Source: Nonomuraea sp. SYSU D8015 (GTDB taxonomy: Bacteria; Actinomycetota; Actinomycetes; Streptosporangiales; Streptosporangiaceae). Taken from it: a stretch of DNA of 64,000 nt. The stretch spans positions 62,001-126,000 of the forward strand of contig NZ_VJYI01000002.1 of NCBI RefSeq assembly GCF_008065375.1, given 5' to 3'. A program made the position numbers and the translations under genes. Under the pieces are notes generated by a model. That model saw only the letters and a list, made by a program, of their open reading frames with translations. It searched no databases and was not told where the DNA came from. Shown piece by piece: positions 25,546-34,837 of the stretch (within the stretch, counting starts at the first letter, position 1; each line of letters opens with the position of its first letter).

Positions 25546-26502
25546 GACGCGACGGCGACCCAGTTCACAACCCGCGGCGGGGGCACGGCCGCAAGCCTCA
25601 AGCTCTGATCCTGTTCTTCCTGTTTCAGCGGGCCTTCATCGCCGGCATCGCTGACACGGGTCCGAAAGGTTGACCTGACTCCGCGGCTCTCCGGCCACTG
25701 GAGGCCGGCCGCATAGCTCTGCCATTGCGAGAACCGAAGTGTCCTTCCGGAGAAGCCGGCCTGGACGGCCCCGTCCCACGCCCGTGGGAGTAACCGGAGC
25801 TCCAGCGGCCATGCGTAGGCCTGGATGGGACTCTCCCAAGCTCTTGATCCAATGGGAACACCTTGGGAACGATCAGCCGTAGATGCCCGGTGAACCCTGT
25901 GGACGGCATGACACAACGCGAGAGGCCAGGCACCGCGTTTCCGGTGGCGACGGGCCTCTTCCCACTGACGTGACAGGTGGGCAGCTACGTATAACGATCA
26001 AGCTCCTCTTATGGGCTAGACCGCAGCGATAGCGACAGACCGCGATCGAAGTGCCTGCCGCCCGACCATGTTGCCGTCGTGCTAAAGCAGCGGTGAGGGC
26101 TGAACGCTACCGGTGGCGAAGAGTCGACGAACGAAGGCCTCACGTCTTGGAACCCTGATGGCCCTGACAGCGCATGGCCTCACCCCGCAACCAGAACACG
26201 CCGGACACGGCCATCACGGCCCTTCATCGTGCCTGCACAACCACCCAAGCGAAGCTCCGCGGCTTTCCCGGTTGCAGCTCAGCGACCTCGATTCGCTGCA
26301 TCAAACCCACATCGACGAGGACCAGCGAACCGTTCACGTCTCGTGTGATCCACCGAGTGTAAGCGGTCATGAGAAAATCCCGGCTGGCGGCCATGTCGGT
26401 CCAGGTAGGTGGCCACCTGGTTCCTGGTAGACGGCCAGGAGAAATCCGACGGTCAACACTCTCCTGCCCGACCTCGCCCGGGCTGAGCGCTCCCCCCGAC
26501 CA
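25546..26502. other. Long intergenic stretch with repeats and no supported gene
   Basis: About 950 bp. It holds the 121-bp tRNA-terminator-like repeat (25,843-25,963). A short frame at 26,174-26,362 begins MASPRNQNTPDTAITALHRA and may be the stub of a small regulator. TGGCC/ACCAGGA motifs related to those at 27,356-27,445 also occur here (26,395-26,440, minus strand). None of the short frames has good coding support. Confidence 0.4.
25843..25963. repeat. 121-bp repeat, copy A (tRNA-downstream sequence without the tRNA)
   Basis: It matches 47,665-47,785 along its whole length: CTTGATCC, TGGGAACGATCAGCCGTAGA, ACACAACGCGAGAGGCC..., CGGGCCTCTTCCC. At 47.7 kb the same sequence directly follows a tRNA-Tyr 3' half and includes its terminator. 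Here the hairpin is imperfect, and the tRNA part is replaced by unrelated DNA after GACGTGACAGGTG. Confidence 0.7.
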
Positions 26503-27156
26503 CTACTCTGTGGAGATCACATCCAACCGGCCTCCGAGAGGGCGGACCCACTGTTGTCCCCGGGCGAATCGGTCGACGTCCAAGCGCACGCCAGTCATCG
26601 CTTCCACGGTCGCCAGCGCGGTCTCCCACTCAGGGTAAGGAGCGGAGGGTGTCACACCGGCCTGGTCGTCTGTCCGCTTCTGATCGGCAAGAGCGCGCAG
26701 GGCCCCCAGGTAAGAATCCAGAGCACGGGGATCTGGGCCCCAGCACTCTGAAGCCTGGGGATAAAGGGTGTCCACCTCGGTGACGAGCTGCCCATCGGCC
26801 GCGTGGAACAACCTGTTCGCAGCGTTGATCAGATACCAGAAGCCCCACGCCTGCGCCTTCTCGGTCAGACGGGCCCATATGTCGGGCCCGTCGATATAGA
26901 CGTCGGCCGCCAGCACGACCACGCCGTGGTCGCTCTGTTCCAACACGGCATGTTCCGCCGGTTCCAGCACCGTTCGGAGACCCGCCGTGTTGGGGTCAGC
27001 GCCCAGTCGGCGAGCGACATCGGCGACCGTGAGGGGCTCCTCACGGCCTCGCACCACCATCCAGAACAGCGCGTTGGTGCTGCCATCCTTCACCCGTTCC
27101 AGATCCTTCAGGAGCTGTATGTAGTAGTTGATCATCTCGGGCGTGACCGGACTCAT
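26503..27156 (-). CDS. DUF6461-like protein of unknown function
   Basis: A 217-residue soluble protein. The segment WMVVRGREEPLTVADVARRLGAD resembles the beginning of the DUF6461 domain of actinomycetes, followed by a central VVVLAADVYIDGPDIWARL and EKAQAWGFWYLINAANRL. No catalytic motif is visible. ATG 27,156 has GAGGAG upstream. It stands alone between two patches of TGGCC-ACCAGGA repeats, suggesting a mobile or cassette-like gene. Confidence 0.55.
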   Translation of the reverse strand: MSPVTPEMINYYIQLLKDLERVKDGSTNALFWMVVRGREEPLTVADVARRLGADPNTAGLRTVLEPAEHAVLEQSDHGVVVLAADVYIDGPDIWARLTEKAQAWGFWYLINAANRLFHAADGQLVTEVDTLYPQASECWGPDPRALDSYLGALRALADQKRTDDQAGVTPSAPYPEWETALATVEAMTGVRLDVDRFARGQQWVRPLGGRLDVISTE

Positions 27157-27638
27157 GCGTCTCCTCCTCGACAAGCGAGGCGACAGGATAGCGACCGATC
27201 ACGACGCTTTTCGATCACGAGGACCCCAACCCGCCCACAATCGCCACCAGGCATCACTGTGGCGTCAAACCCGGCATCTGGCTCACATCGGCGATGGCAC
27301 GCTGTCGTCTGCCCAGGGCCAGGCTCCTCCTGGGGTTGTTCCGCTCGAGCAGGGTGGCCATGGGCCTTCAGAAGTGCTGGCCACTCACCAGGAGGATTCC
27401 TGGCCGTGTACCAGGATGCTCGTGGCCATCCACCAGGAGGGCACCACGATCTGGCGCGGCCTCGCCTAACTCGACGCCGTCCCGGCTCTACCCCTCACCC
27501 GGAGTCCGGACCGGGTGATACATAGCGTGGCGGGATGAGCTAGTCAGGTGTCCGCCTCAGCGCGGCACCTCACTGGAGATGCCCCCGCCCCGCATGCATC
27601 CCACCTGCCTGTTAGCCAGCCCGGCTGGCGGGCCCCAC
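27157..27638. other. Intergenic region with degenerate short tandem repeats
   Basis: About 480 bp without a supported gene. It holds the 22-bp-period repeat described at 27,356-27,445. Frames through it (for example ending ...IHQEGTTIWRGLA) lack starts and known motifs; they may be transposase debris. Confidence 0.35.
27356..27445. repeat. Four degenerate 22-23-bp tandem repeats
   Basis: Units begin at 27,356 (TGGCCATGGGCCTTCAGAAG), 27,378 (TGGCCACTCACCAGGAGG), 27,401 (TGGCCGTGTACCAGGATG) and 27,423 (TGGCCATCCACCAGGAGG). Units 2 and 4 are the closest. TCCTGG...CCAGGA within the array is an inverted repeat. The same motif appears in the opposite orientation at about 26,395-26,440, on the other side of the DUF6461-like gene. 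Confidence 0.5.
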
Positions 27639-28790
27639 CTAAGGGCGTTGCCCGGGCTCGTCCACCACGGCGATGGCGGTCCGGGTGGATTGGCGGTAGA
27701 CGGCGCCCGCCTCGATCAGCCGGCCGCCGGTCGGGCTGGGGCTGGGGCTGAAGGCCGATTCGCCGCCGCGCCACACGAAGAACCCGTTATGGAGCGTGTG
27801 GTCGCGGACGGCGGTCTCTCTGGTGCCGCGGTAGGCGAAGGTCTCCGGGTCCAGGAACAGTTCCGAGCGCAGCCATCCGCGTGCCTCCAAGCTGACCGCC
27901 AGCGCCGGACGCCCCTCCGGGTCCGTCGCCGCCTCGTTCACCGTGACCCCCGGCAGGAGCGCTATGGCGCGGAAGACCGTGGCCTCGACCTCGGGCGGCA
28001 CCAGGTTGTCGGAGAGCAGGGTGCGGAGCAGCCCGAACATGAACTCGTCACCACTGACCGGATTCGGGGCCGCCTCGTGACCGGCGAACCTCTCGCGTAT
28101 CCGCTCCACCACCGCCTCGCGACGGGCCGTGCGCTCCCGGAACAACGCCAGCAGCGCCTCGGGATCGGTGGGCAGGGCGGCGATCGTGGCGTAGTCCTTG
28201 GGCGTGTTCCCGCCCAAGTTGTGGATCTCCAGCTTGCCGTCGCGGTCGTGGGCTACCAGCTCGCCGTCGGCGCGTCGCCAGGCGGTCTCCGCCTCGCTCT
28301 CCAGCGGCGTCCGCGCGGTCACTGTCTCCCCGTCGTGGGCCTTGTGGAACCAGGTGCGGGTCTCGGTGTAGATCCACTGATCCGGGCGCGGCTCCCCGAA
28401 GGACCTCGCTTGTGCCGCATCGGCCGCCCTGGCCAGGACCACCTGCGCATGGGCCGCCGGGGTCGGTCCGTCGTAGAGCTGGACCGCCGTCAGGCCCGCC
28501 GTCACGACCACGGCCACTGCGGCCACCGCGAGCGCCCGTACGGCCCACTTGCGCCGTGCGACACGCGCCGGAGTGAGGCGCCGGTCGACGGCCGCCCGGC
28601 TCAACAAGCCCGCGGGACCCCGGACATCCCCCAGCGAAGCCGGAGCCAAAGCCGAAGTCGAGCCCGAAGCCGAAACCGCAGAGCCCCCGCTCGCGCGCTC
28701 CAGCAAGGCCATCCGTGCCGCGTGCCGTACCTCAGCCACCGGTGGTTCCGGCTGCCCCCACGCCTCACGCAGCGTCTCAAGATCGTTCAT
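27639..28790 (-). CDS. CU044_5270-type membrane protein, partner of an ECF sigma factor
   Basis: A 383-residue protein with one membrane helix (about residues 85-105, WAVRALAVAAVAVVVTAGLT) that separates a short cytoplasmic part from a large outer domain with DQWIYTETRTWFHKAHDGET. This layout is typical of CU044_5270-family proteins found next to ECF sigma genes in actinomycetes. The start (ATG 28,790 or 28,793) overlaps the end of the sigma gene by about 11-14 bp, so translation is coupled. It probably senses an envelope signal and holds the sigma factor, but no anti-sigma zinc motif is visible. Confidence 0.75.
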   Translation of the reverse strand: MNDLETLREAWGQPEPPVAEVRHAARMALLERASGGSAVSASGSTSALAPASLGDVRGPAGLLSRAAVDRRLTPARVARRKWAVRALAVAAVAVVVTAGLTAVQLYDGPTPAAHAQVVLARAADAAQARSFGEPRPDQWIYTETRTWFHKAHDGETVTARTPLESEAETAWRRADGELVAHDRDGKLEIHNLGGNTPKDYATIAALPTDPEALLALFRERTARREAVVERIRERFAGHEAAPNPVSGDEFMFGLLRTLLSDNLVPPEVEATVFRAIALLPGVTVNEAATDPEGRPALAVSLEARGWLRSELFLDPETFAYRGTRETAVRDHTLHNGFFVWRGGESAFSPSPSPTGGRLIEAGAVYRQSTRTAIAVVDEPGQRP

Positions 28791-29355
28791 CATCGCTCCT
28801 CCCCAGGGCCGCCTGGATCCTCTTGCGGGCACGATGCAGCCGCGAGCGGGCCGTACCGGCCGGAATGCCGAGCGCCCGGCCGGCCTCCTCCGATGTGAGC
28901 TCGGCCCAAGCGACGAGCAGGAGCACGTCACGGTCGGCACCGGAAAGCCCGGCCAGCGCTGCCGCCAGCCGCTTGCGGTGGGCGGCGGCGTCCAGCGAGG
29001 ACGCCACACGGTCGGCGTGATCCTCGCCCGGCTCCTCGGCGCCGGTCCTGGCCAGCGCCCGGTACTGGCGCACCTCGGCCCGATGATGGCGGGCGATGAG
29101 GTTGGAAGCGATCCCGAACAACCACGGCCGCGCGTCGGCCCGGCTCACGTCGTACTGCTCGCGCTTGTCGAAAGCGATCAGGAAGGTCTCCGCCGCGACG
29201 TCGTCGGCCAGGCTCCGGCCCAGCCGCCGGTCGGCGTAGGCGTGGATGCCGTCGTAGTGGCGGTCGAACACGGCGGCGAACTGCTCCGGCTCCCGCCACG
29301 AACGCCGGATGAGCGCGGCGTCCTCGACGGCCTGAACCGGCATCGTCACGCTCAC
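28777..29355 (-). CDS. ECF RNA polymerase sigma factor
   Basis: A 192-residue sigma-70 family protein with only regions 2 and 4. Region 2: FDRHYDGIHAYADRRLG and DVAAETFLIAFDKREQYD; region 4: LLLVAWAELTSEEAGRALGI with the helix-turn-helix, then GTARSRLHRARKRI. It directs RNA polymerase to stress-type promoters. GTG 29,355 and ATG 29,343 are both possible starts. It forms an operon with the membrane protein gene that overlaps its stop codon. Confidence 0.88.
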   Translation of the reverse strand: MSVTMPVQAVEDAALIRRSWREPEQFAAVFDRHYDGIHAYADRRLGRSLADDVAAETFLIAFDKREQYDVSRADARPWLFGIASNLIARHHRAEVRQYRALARTGAEEPGEDHADRVASSLDAAAHRKRLAAALAGLSGADRDVLLLVAWAELTSEEAGRALGIPAGTARSRLHRARKRIQAALGRSDDERS

Positions 29356-29698
29356 CTCTCGGTCCTTGGTTCCATCGATCCTGCCCTTCTGTCACACCTC
29401 CTTCGCCGACCGCCGGAAAAGTGTTCGCGGGCGAGGCGATCACCACGGTCGTGCGACACCCGCAGCCGCCACAGCGCCAGGCTGTGCCCGGGACGGTCCA
29501 GTGACGTGGGCCAGCCGCTACGAGATCACCTCCAAGCCCCGGCCGGCCAACCGGGTCAGCGCCTCGACGCGAGTCATCATCCGCACCGCCTCACCGCGGC
29601 CAGTCGATCGGCCTGCGCCGACATTCTCCGGTGTGCCTCCGGTTCGGCAGGTGACCAAGCCCAGCGCCTCCAGTGCTCGACGCCCTCGACGAAGACGC

Positions 29699-30459
29699 GA
29701 ATCGGCAACGAGCTCTTTAGGTACGTGCGCTGGAAGAAGCTGCACGGCAAGCACAACGGGGCGAAGAGCATCGAGGAACGCCGACGTTGCTGGACCCTTG
29801 ACTACTCAGACGAAGGCTTCCACCTCGATGTTCTGCCTACCATCGCCGACGTCGAGCACCCGCCTACCGGGATTTTGCTCACCGACAGGGAGCACCGCTG
29901 GTGGCAGCACAGCAACCCGATCGGATACGTCGAGTGGTTCAAGCATCGCTGCGAGATGAAGTCTTACTTGGCCGAGGCTGCCATGAAGCGGCATGTGAAC
30001 GTGGCCGACGTCCCCGAGTGGGAGATTCGCACCGCGCCGCAGCGCACCGTCCAGGTCCTCAAGTGGCACTGCATGCTGCGCTTCGCCAAAGACCCTGACA
30101 ACCGGCCCCCGTCGATTTTGATCACCACGCTGGCCGCCCGGACCTACAACAGCGAGCGTGACCTCTTCACTGCCACCTCCAACGTCCTGAGCCGCATGTT
30201 GGCCTTCGTCGAGAACCGCAAGGGCACGTGGTGGGTGCCGAACCCCGCGCACGAGGAGGAGAACTTCACGGACAAGTGGAACGAGTACCCCGAGCGGCGT
30301 TAGGCCTTCTTCAGCTGGCACCGCGACATCTCTTCCGTGCTCTCCGACCTCGTCCGCATGGAGACCAAGGGCCTGGACATCATGGCCAAGCGCATGTCGG
30401 AGAGCTTCGCGCCCGACCCCATCATGCGGGCGTTCCAGCGCATGGCGAGCGGCAGCTAG
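29699..30459 (+). pseudogene. CBASS-type CD-NTase remnant (5' truncated, amber mutation)
   Basis: The frame holds the C-terminal two thirds of a cGAS/DncV-like nucleotidyltransferase: DEGFHLDVLPTIADVE (metal-binding Asp strand), ILLTDREHRWWQHSNPIGYV with the SNPxGYxxWF motif, and ILITTLAARTYNSERDL. The N-terminal G-S-x-x-x-(x)-T nucleotide-binding segment and start are missing. A TAG at 30,301-30,303 (probably from CAG) interrupts ERR*AFFSWH, and the frame then continues to 30,459. An intact protein would make a cyclic nucleotide signal on phage infection; this one should be inactive. Confidence 0.75.
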
Positions 30460-30549
30460 AACAGCGGCAGGCCGGCGCGCAGTACATGGCTCCAACGGGC
30501 TTGCTCACAGCGACAGCCGTCGGACCCCGCGTCCGTGACCACGTCCTCC

Positions 30550-30942
30550 ATGGCCACCGTGCCGACCCGCACGATTGGCCTCGCCCAACAGTTCGCCGCG
30601 ATCGTGAGCGTGCTCCCCGGCGCACGCGGCACCGTGCGTCGCGCCGAGCTCAGGTGCATCGTCCAGCTACAGCCGACACCGGCGAGCCGGATCTACACGG
30701 TTCGTGTGGTCTATCGGCACGCCCGCAGACCACACGTCACCGTCGTGGATTCCCCCGCTTGCTCTCCATCCCGGCGCCCACGCGCTGCCTCACGTGTACC
30801 CCATGAACGAACTGTGCCTGTACTACCCAGGGCAGTGGAGCCATGACATGCTACTTGCCAAGACGATCTTGGTGGACTGCTGAGTGGCTGGTCCACTACG
30901 AGCTATGGCTGATCACGGGGCGTTGGGCCGGCGGCGGTGATG
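30550..30942 (+). pseudogene. CBASS-associated E2-like protein remnant (two frameshifts)
   Basis: From ATG 30,550 the frame reads TIGLAQQFAAIVSVLPGARG and RIYTVRVVYRHARRPHVTVVD. It then shifts near 30,755 to LPHVYPMNELCLYYPGQWSHD, and again near 30,865 to AEWLVHYELWLITGRWAGGG. Joined, this matches a small protein usually encoded after CD-NTase genes in actinomycetes, which I take to be the E2-like (short type II, Cap2-like) CBASS component. The Cys in NELCLYY would be the catalytic residue. At least two indels make it nonfunctional. Confidence 0.65.
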
Positions 30943-31038
30943 GCTGCTGCGCCGGGTGGGCTGGGATCGAGCAGCATGGCCATGGTGTTGGCGAGCAAAC
31001 GAGGCGACGTGTTGGTCAGGCAGTACGGGTGGCGGCAG

Positions 31039-32010
31039 CTACTTCTGCGAGGTGTCGTGCAGGGTGGCCGTCAGGAAGTCCGCCGCCTGCCCCAGAGCGA
31101 GTTGGGCGGCCAGTGTGTGGCGCAGCACGTCAAGGACCGCGAAGCCGTGTACGGCTCCCACGTACCTGGTCGCAGCGACGGACACGCCGGCGGCACGGAG
31201 TTTGGCTGCGTAGGCTTCGCCCTCATCCCGCAGGACGTCGGCCTCGGCCGTCACCACGAGGGCGGGCGGCATGCCGGCGAGCTCGGCGACCGGTGCGCGC
31301 AGGGGTGAGGCGGTGGCCTGGGCGCGCTCTACCTGGCTGGTGGTGTACTGATCCCAGAACCAGATCATCGCTTCCCTTCGCAGGTAGCCGTCGGCGAAGC
31401 GGCGGTAGGACGGGGTGTCGAAGCCTGCGTTGGTCACCGGGCAGAACAGCACTTGAGCGGACAGTCTTACGTCGCCACGCCGCGCGGCCAGCAGAGCCAG
31501 CGCGGTGGCGAGATTGGCGCCCGCGGAGTCACCCGCTACGGCCATCCGGCGACCATCCAGGTCGTAAGCGTGGCCGTGCCGGGTCACCCAGCGGGCCACG
31601 GCGTAGCACTGCTCCAGCGCGATCGGGTAGCGGTGCTCGGGCGCCAGGCCGTACTCCGGGAAGACGACCGCCACCCTGCTTCTGACCGCGAGCTCGCGCA
31701 CCACGCGGTCATGGGTGCGGGCGTTGCCGAAGACCCAGCCGCAGCCGTGCAGATAGACGACGACCGGCAGCTGGCCGGTGGCGTCCGGCGGCCGCACGAT
31801 CCGCGCCGGAGGTCCATCCGGAACGGTCAGCCAGTCCTCCACGACCGACGGCTTGTCCGCCTTCGTGCGGTGCAGCCGCTCGTAGGCCTTCCTCCCCTCG
31901 ACGGGCCCCAACTGGTAAGCGTAGGGCGGGTTGGCGAGTGACCGGACGAGCTGCGCGGCGTCCGGTTCCAGGATGGGGGTGCGCAGGGAGCTGGGAGAAG
32001 CCTCGTACAC
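31039..32010 (-). CDS. Alpha/beta hydrolase, HSL-type esterase
   Basis: A 323-residue esterase/lipase of the hormone-sensitive-lipase group. The oxyanion motif is YLHGCGWVFGN (HGGGx variant with Cys), the nucleophile elbow VAGDSAGANLA (Ser), followed by an Asp in EADVLRDEGEAYA and the final His in VGAVHGFAVL. It should hydrolyse short-chain esters in the cytoplasm. The start is GTG 32,010. The divergent LAL regulator begins 82 bp away, so it may be the target of that regulator. Confidence 0.85.
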   Translation of the reverse strand: MYEASPSSLRTPILEPDAAQLVRSLANPPYAYQLGPVEGRKAYERLHRTKADKPSVVEDWLTVPDGPPARIVRPPDATGQLPVVVYLHGCGWVFGNARTHDRVVRELAVRSRVAVVFPEYGLAPEHRYPIALEQCYAVARWVTRHGHAYDLDGRRMAVAGDSAGANLATALALLAARRGDVRLSAQVLFCPVTNAGFDTPSYRRFADGYLRREAMIWFWDQYTTSQVERAQATASPLRAPVAELAGMPPALVVTAEADVLRDEGEAYAAKLRAAGVSVAATRYVGAVHGFAVLDVLRHTLAAQLALGQAADFLTATLHDTSQK

Positions 32011-32079
32011 GAGTGTGAGGCTGGCATCGCGAACCTGTTCTGCTCTTCTGTCAGGTGACTGGTTCCGCCAAACTGGATC

Positions 32080-32095
32080 TAGAGTTCGACCTGTG
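32080..32095 (+). promoter_or_regulatory. Leaderless-type -10 element before LAL regulator 1
   Basis: TAGAGT (32,080-32,085), then 7 nt, then GTG 32,093. This is the same layout as at 7,011-7,026. No Shine-Dalgarno sequence precedes the GTG. It supports GTG 32,093 as the start of the LAL gene. Confidence 0.45.
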
Positions 32096-34759
32096 GGTGA
32101 GCCTCAAATGATCGTCGGCCGCGAGGCGGAACTGGCCAGGATCGAAGACCCGGCGACGCAGGCCGTGGTCATCACCGGCGAGCCTGGGATGGGCAAAACC
32201 GCGCTGCTGCGCACCGCGGCTGCGGAGCAGTCACGCACGCTGTGGGCACAGGGCAGCCAGAGCGAGACGGACCTGGCCTTCGCCGGACTGCATCAGCTCG
32301 TACGGCCGCTCCTGCCGCAGGTGGAGGCTCTGCCCGCCCCGCAGCGTGAAGCGCTTCTCAGCGCCTTCGGCCTTGGCCCGGCGGCCCCACCTGACCCGAT
32401 GCTGCTGGGTCTGGCGGCGCTGTCACTGCTGTCCGGCGCAGCGGAGCACGGCCACCTGCTGGCGGCGGTCGACGACGCCCAGTGGCTCGACCAGGAGACA
32501 CTGCGCGTCCTCGGGTTCGTCTCCCGCAGGTTGGAGGGGGAGCCGATTCGGCTGCTGCTCGGCGTGCGCGGCACTCAGCCGCCGACGCAGCTCGATCGTG
32601 GTGCCGTCCACCTGCCGTTGGCGCCCTTGTCGGAACAGGCCGCACACCAGTTGCTCGATCTGCAGCCCGATCCTCCACTCGGTCGCGTACGGTTGCAAAT
32701 CCTGCGGCAGGCAGAGGGCAACCCGCTGGCCCTGATCGAGCTTGCCAAGACCGGGCCGCAGAGCGACGAGACCGGCCTGCCGCTCACCGAACGGTTACGG
32801 GGCATTTTCGCCGCCCGGCTCGACGACCTGCCGCCCGCCACCAGACGGCTGCTGCTGCTCGCGGCCGCAGCCGACAGCGCCGACCTGTCGGCGGTCCTGA
32901 CCGTGGCCAACGGCGAGGCCGCGGACTGGTGGCCCGCCGAACAGGCGGGCCTGATCCGGGTGGAGGGAAATCGCGTCGTTTTCCGCCACCCGCTGGTCAG
33001 ATCGGCGATCTACCAGGCGGCCTCCTTCGCCGAACGTTCGGCGGCGCATAGGGTGCTGTCGGACGCTCTGCCGGATGACCCCGACCGCAGTGTCTGGCAC
33101 CTGGCGGCGGCCGCTCCTCATCCCGATGAGGCGGTCGCCGCGCTGCTGGAGAAAACGGCTGACCGGGCTCGGCAGCGCGGTGGTTTCGCCGCGGCCGCGG
33201 CGGCTTTGGAACGGGCCGCCGAGCTCAGTCCCGATTCCGGTGAGCGGGCCAGGCGGCTGGTGTTGTCGGGGCTGATGGCAAAGTGGACAGGGCACGCGGG
33301 TTGGGTGGAGGAGATCGCGCGCAAGGCGTTCGCGCTGTCGGAGGACCCCGAGGCGCGGGCCGAGGCCGCGCTTCAGGCGGGATGGGCGATCTCCACCACC
33401 GGTGACCATGAGGGCGCTCTGCGCTGGCTACTGCCGCTGGCCGAAGCCACGACCGGGCAGCGTGGAGGGCCCGCGCTCAACGCGCTGGGCACTGCGGCCA
33501 CCGTGGTGTACCAGTCCGGCTCGGCCGAACATCGCCGCAGGCTGCGCGAGATCACTGCGCGGGTCGTACCGCAGCCTGATGAGACGGACCGGATGTGGGC
33601 GCTGGCGGCGACCGACCCGTTCGGCGACCGCGATCAGGCTCTGGCCCACCTGCGGGCCACCCCAGCACACGCCGACGGCCGCCTGCTGATCCTCGGCGCC
33701 ATCGCCTACGTGCTGGATGAGCCCGAAACCGTCGTGCGGTTGCTGGGTGAGCTGCTGGACCGTATGCGGCGCGCCGTGACCAGCGGCGGCAACGCGCTGG
33801 TGGCCGCCACACTGGCGTGGGCCCATCTGGAGACGGGCGCGTGGCGGCAGGCCCGCGAGGTGCTGGATGAGGCCTCCCGCGTCGCACTGGAGACCGACCT
33901 GAGGCTTGTCGGTGCCAACACCCTCACCCTGAGGGCCACTCTGGCGGCCCTGCAGGGCCACCCCGAGCAGGCCCGCACGGCGGCCGCCGAAGTCATGGCG
34001 AGCATCGATCCCCGGCGTAGTCTGGCGATGGCCATGCGGGTCCGGCACGCCGCGGGGCTGGCGGCGCTGGCGGAGGGCGACCACCACGCGGCCTACGAGC
34101 AGCTTTCCGGGCTGTTCGAGGACGACGGCATCCCGGTGCACTATCACGCGTCCTGGTTCGGGGTGGCCGACCTGGCGACCGCCGCAGTGAGGGTGGGCGA
34201 ACAGGCCAAGATGCGGGCCGTGCTGCAGCTCGGCGTGCCGTACCTGGCGGGCCGGAGCTCGGCGCGGCTCACCCAGTTGCTGCGCCATGCCGTCGCGCAG
34301 CTCGACCCGAGCGAGGAGCGCTACCGGGAGGCGTTGGCCGATCCGGAAGGGGAGCGTTGGCCGTATGAGCGAGCCCGGGTGCGGCTCGATTATGGGCGAT
34401 GGCTGCGGCGCGAGCGGCGCGTGAGTGAGGCGCGACCGCTGTTGACCGCCTGCGCCGAGGTGTTCGAGCGACTCGGCGCCCGTCCCTGGAGCGACCGGGC
34501 CGGCAACGAGCTGAGGGCTGCGGGCGTCACTGCGACGGCGACCCCCGATGCGCTTGCCGAGCTCACTTCACAGCAGCGGCAGATCGCCCGGCTGGCCGCG
34601 CGAGGGCTGACCAATCGGGAGATCGGCGAGCGGCTGTTCCTGTCGCCTCGCACGGTCGGCTTCCACCTGTACCGCATCTTCCCCAAGCTGGGCGTCACCT
34701 CCCGCGCCCAACTGCGCGACATCGTCGGCGCTCACGACGAAGCTCACCCGAACGGGTGA
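32093..34759 (+). CDS. LAL-type LuxR transcriptional regulator 1
   Basis: An 888-residue large ATP-binding LuxR regulator. The Walker A is ITGEPGMGKTALL near the N-terminus; the Walker B is LLAAVDDAQWLD. A long helical TPR-like middle follows. The C-terminal LuxR helix-turn-helix is LTSQQRQIARLAARGLTNRE then LSPRTVGFHLYRIFPKLGV. It should activate transcription in response to an unknown ligand. The start is GTG 32,093 (leaderless layout) or ATG 32,108. It sits between a divergent esterase and a co-directional alpha/beta hydrolase, both likely targets. Confidence 0.88.
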   Translation: MGEPQMIVGREAELARIEDPATQAVVITGEPGMGKTALLRTAAAEQSRTLWAQGSQSETDLAFAGLHQLVRPLLPQVEALPAPQREALLSAFGLGPAAPPDPMLLGLAALSLLSGAAEHGHLLAAVDDAQWLDQETLRVLGFVSRRLEGEPIRLLLGVRGTQPPTQLDRGAVHLPLAPLSEQAAHQLLDLQPDPPLGRVRLQILRQAEGNPLALIELAKTGPQSDETGLPLTERLRGIFAARLDDLPPATRRLLLLAAAADSADLSAVLTVANGEAADWWPAEQAGLIRVEGNRVVFRHPLVRSAIYQAASFAERSAAHRVLSDALPDDPDRSVWHLAAAAPHPDEAVAALLEKTADRARQRGGFAAAAAALERAAELSPDSGERARRLVLSGLMAKWTGHAGWVEEIARKAFALSEDPEARAEAALQAGWAISTTGDHEGALRWLLPLAEATTGQRGGPALNALGTAATVVYQSGSAEHRRRLREITARVVPQPDETDRMWALAATDPFGDRDQALAHLRATPAHADGRLLILGAIAYVLDEPETVVRLLGELLDRMRRAVTSGGNALVAATLAWAHLETGAWRQAREVLDEASRVALETDLRLVGANTLTLRATLAALQGHPEQARTAAAEVMASIDPRRSLAMAMRVRHAAGLAALAEGDHHAAYEQLSGLFEDDGIPVHYHASWFGVADLATAAVRVGEQAKMRAVLQLGVPYLAGRSSARLTQLLRHAVAQLDPSEERYREALADPEGERWPYERARVRLDYGRWLRRERRVSEARPLLTACAEVFERLGARPWSDRAGNELRAAGVTATATPDALAELTSQQRQIARLAARGLTNREIGERLFLSPRTVGFHLYRIFPKLGVTSRAQLRDIVGAHDEAHPNG

Positions 34760-34837
34760 GATTCGGCGCCGCACGCATGCCCGGCTCCCCTCCATTCGCG
34801 CGATGCGCAGTCGTGCGGCCCGTAGTTGGTTGGCCGC

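Noticed and set aside
27356..27445. Short regularly spaced repeats as a CRISPR array
   Set aside because: Units are contiguous, degenerate and 22-23 bp long, without unique spacers of 30 bp or more, and no cas genes are present.
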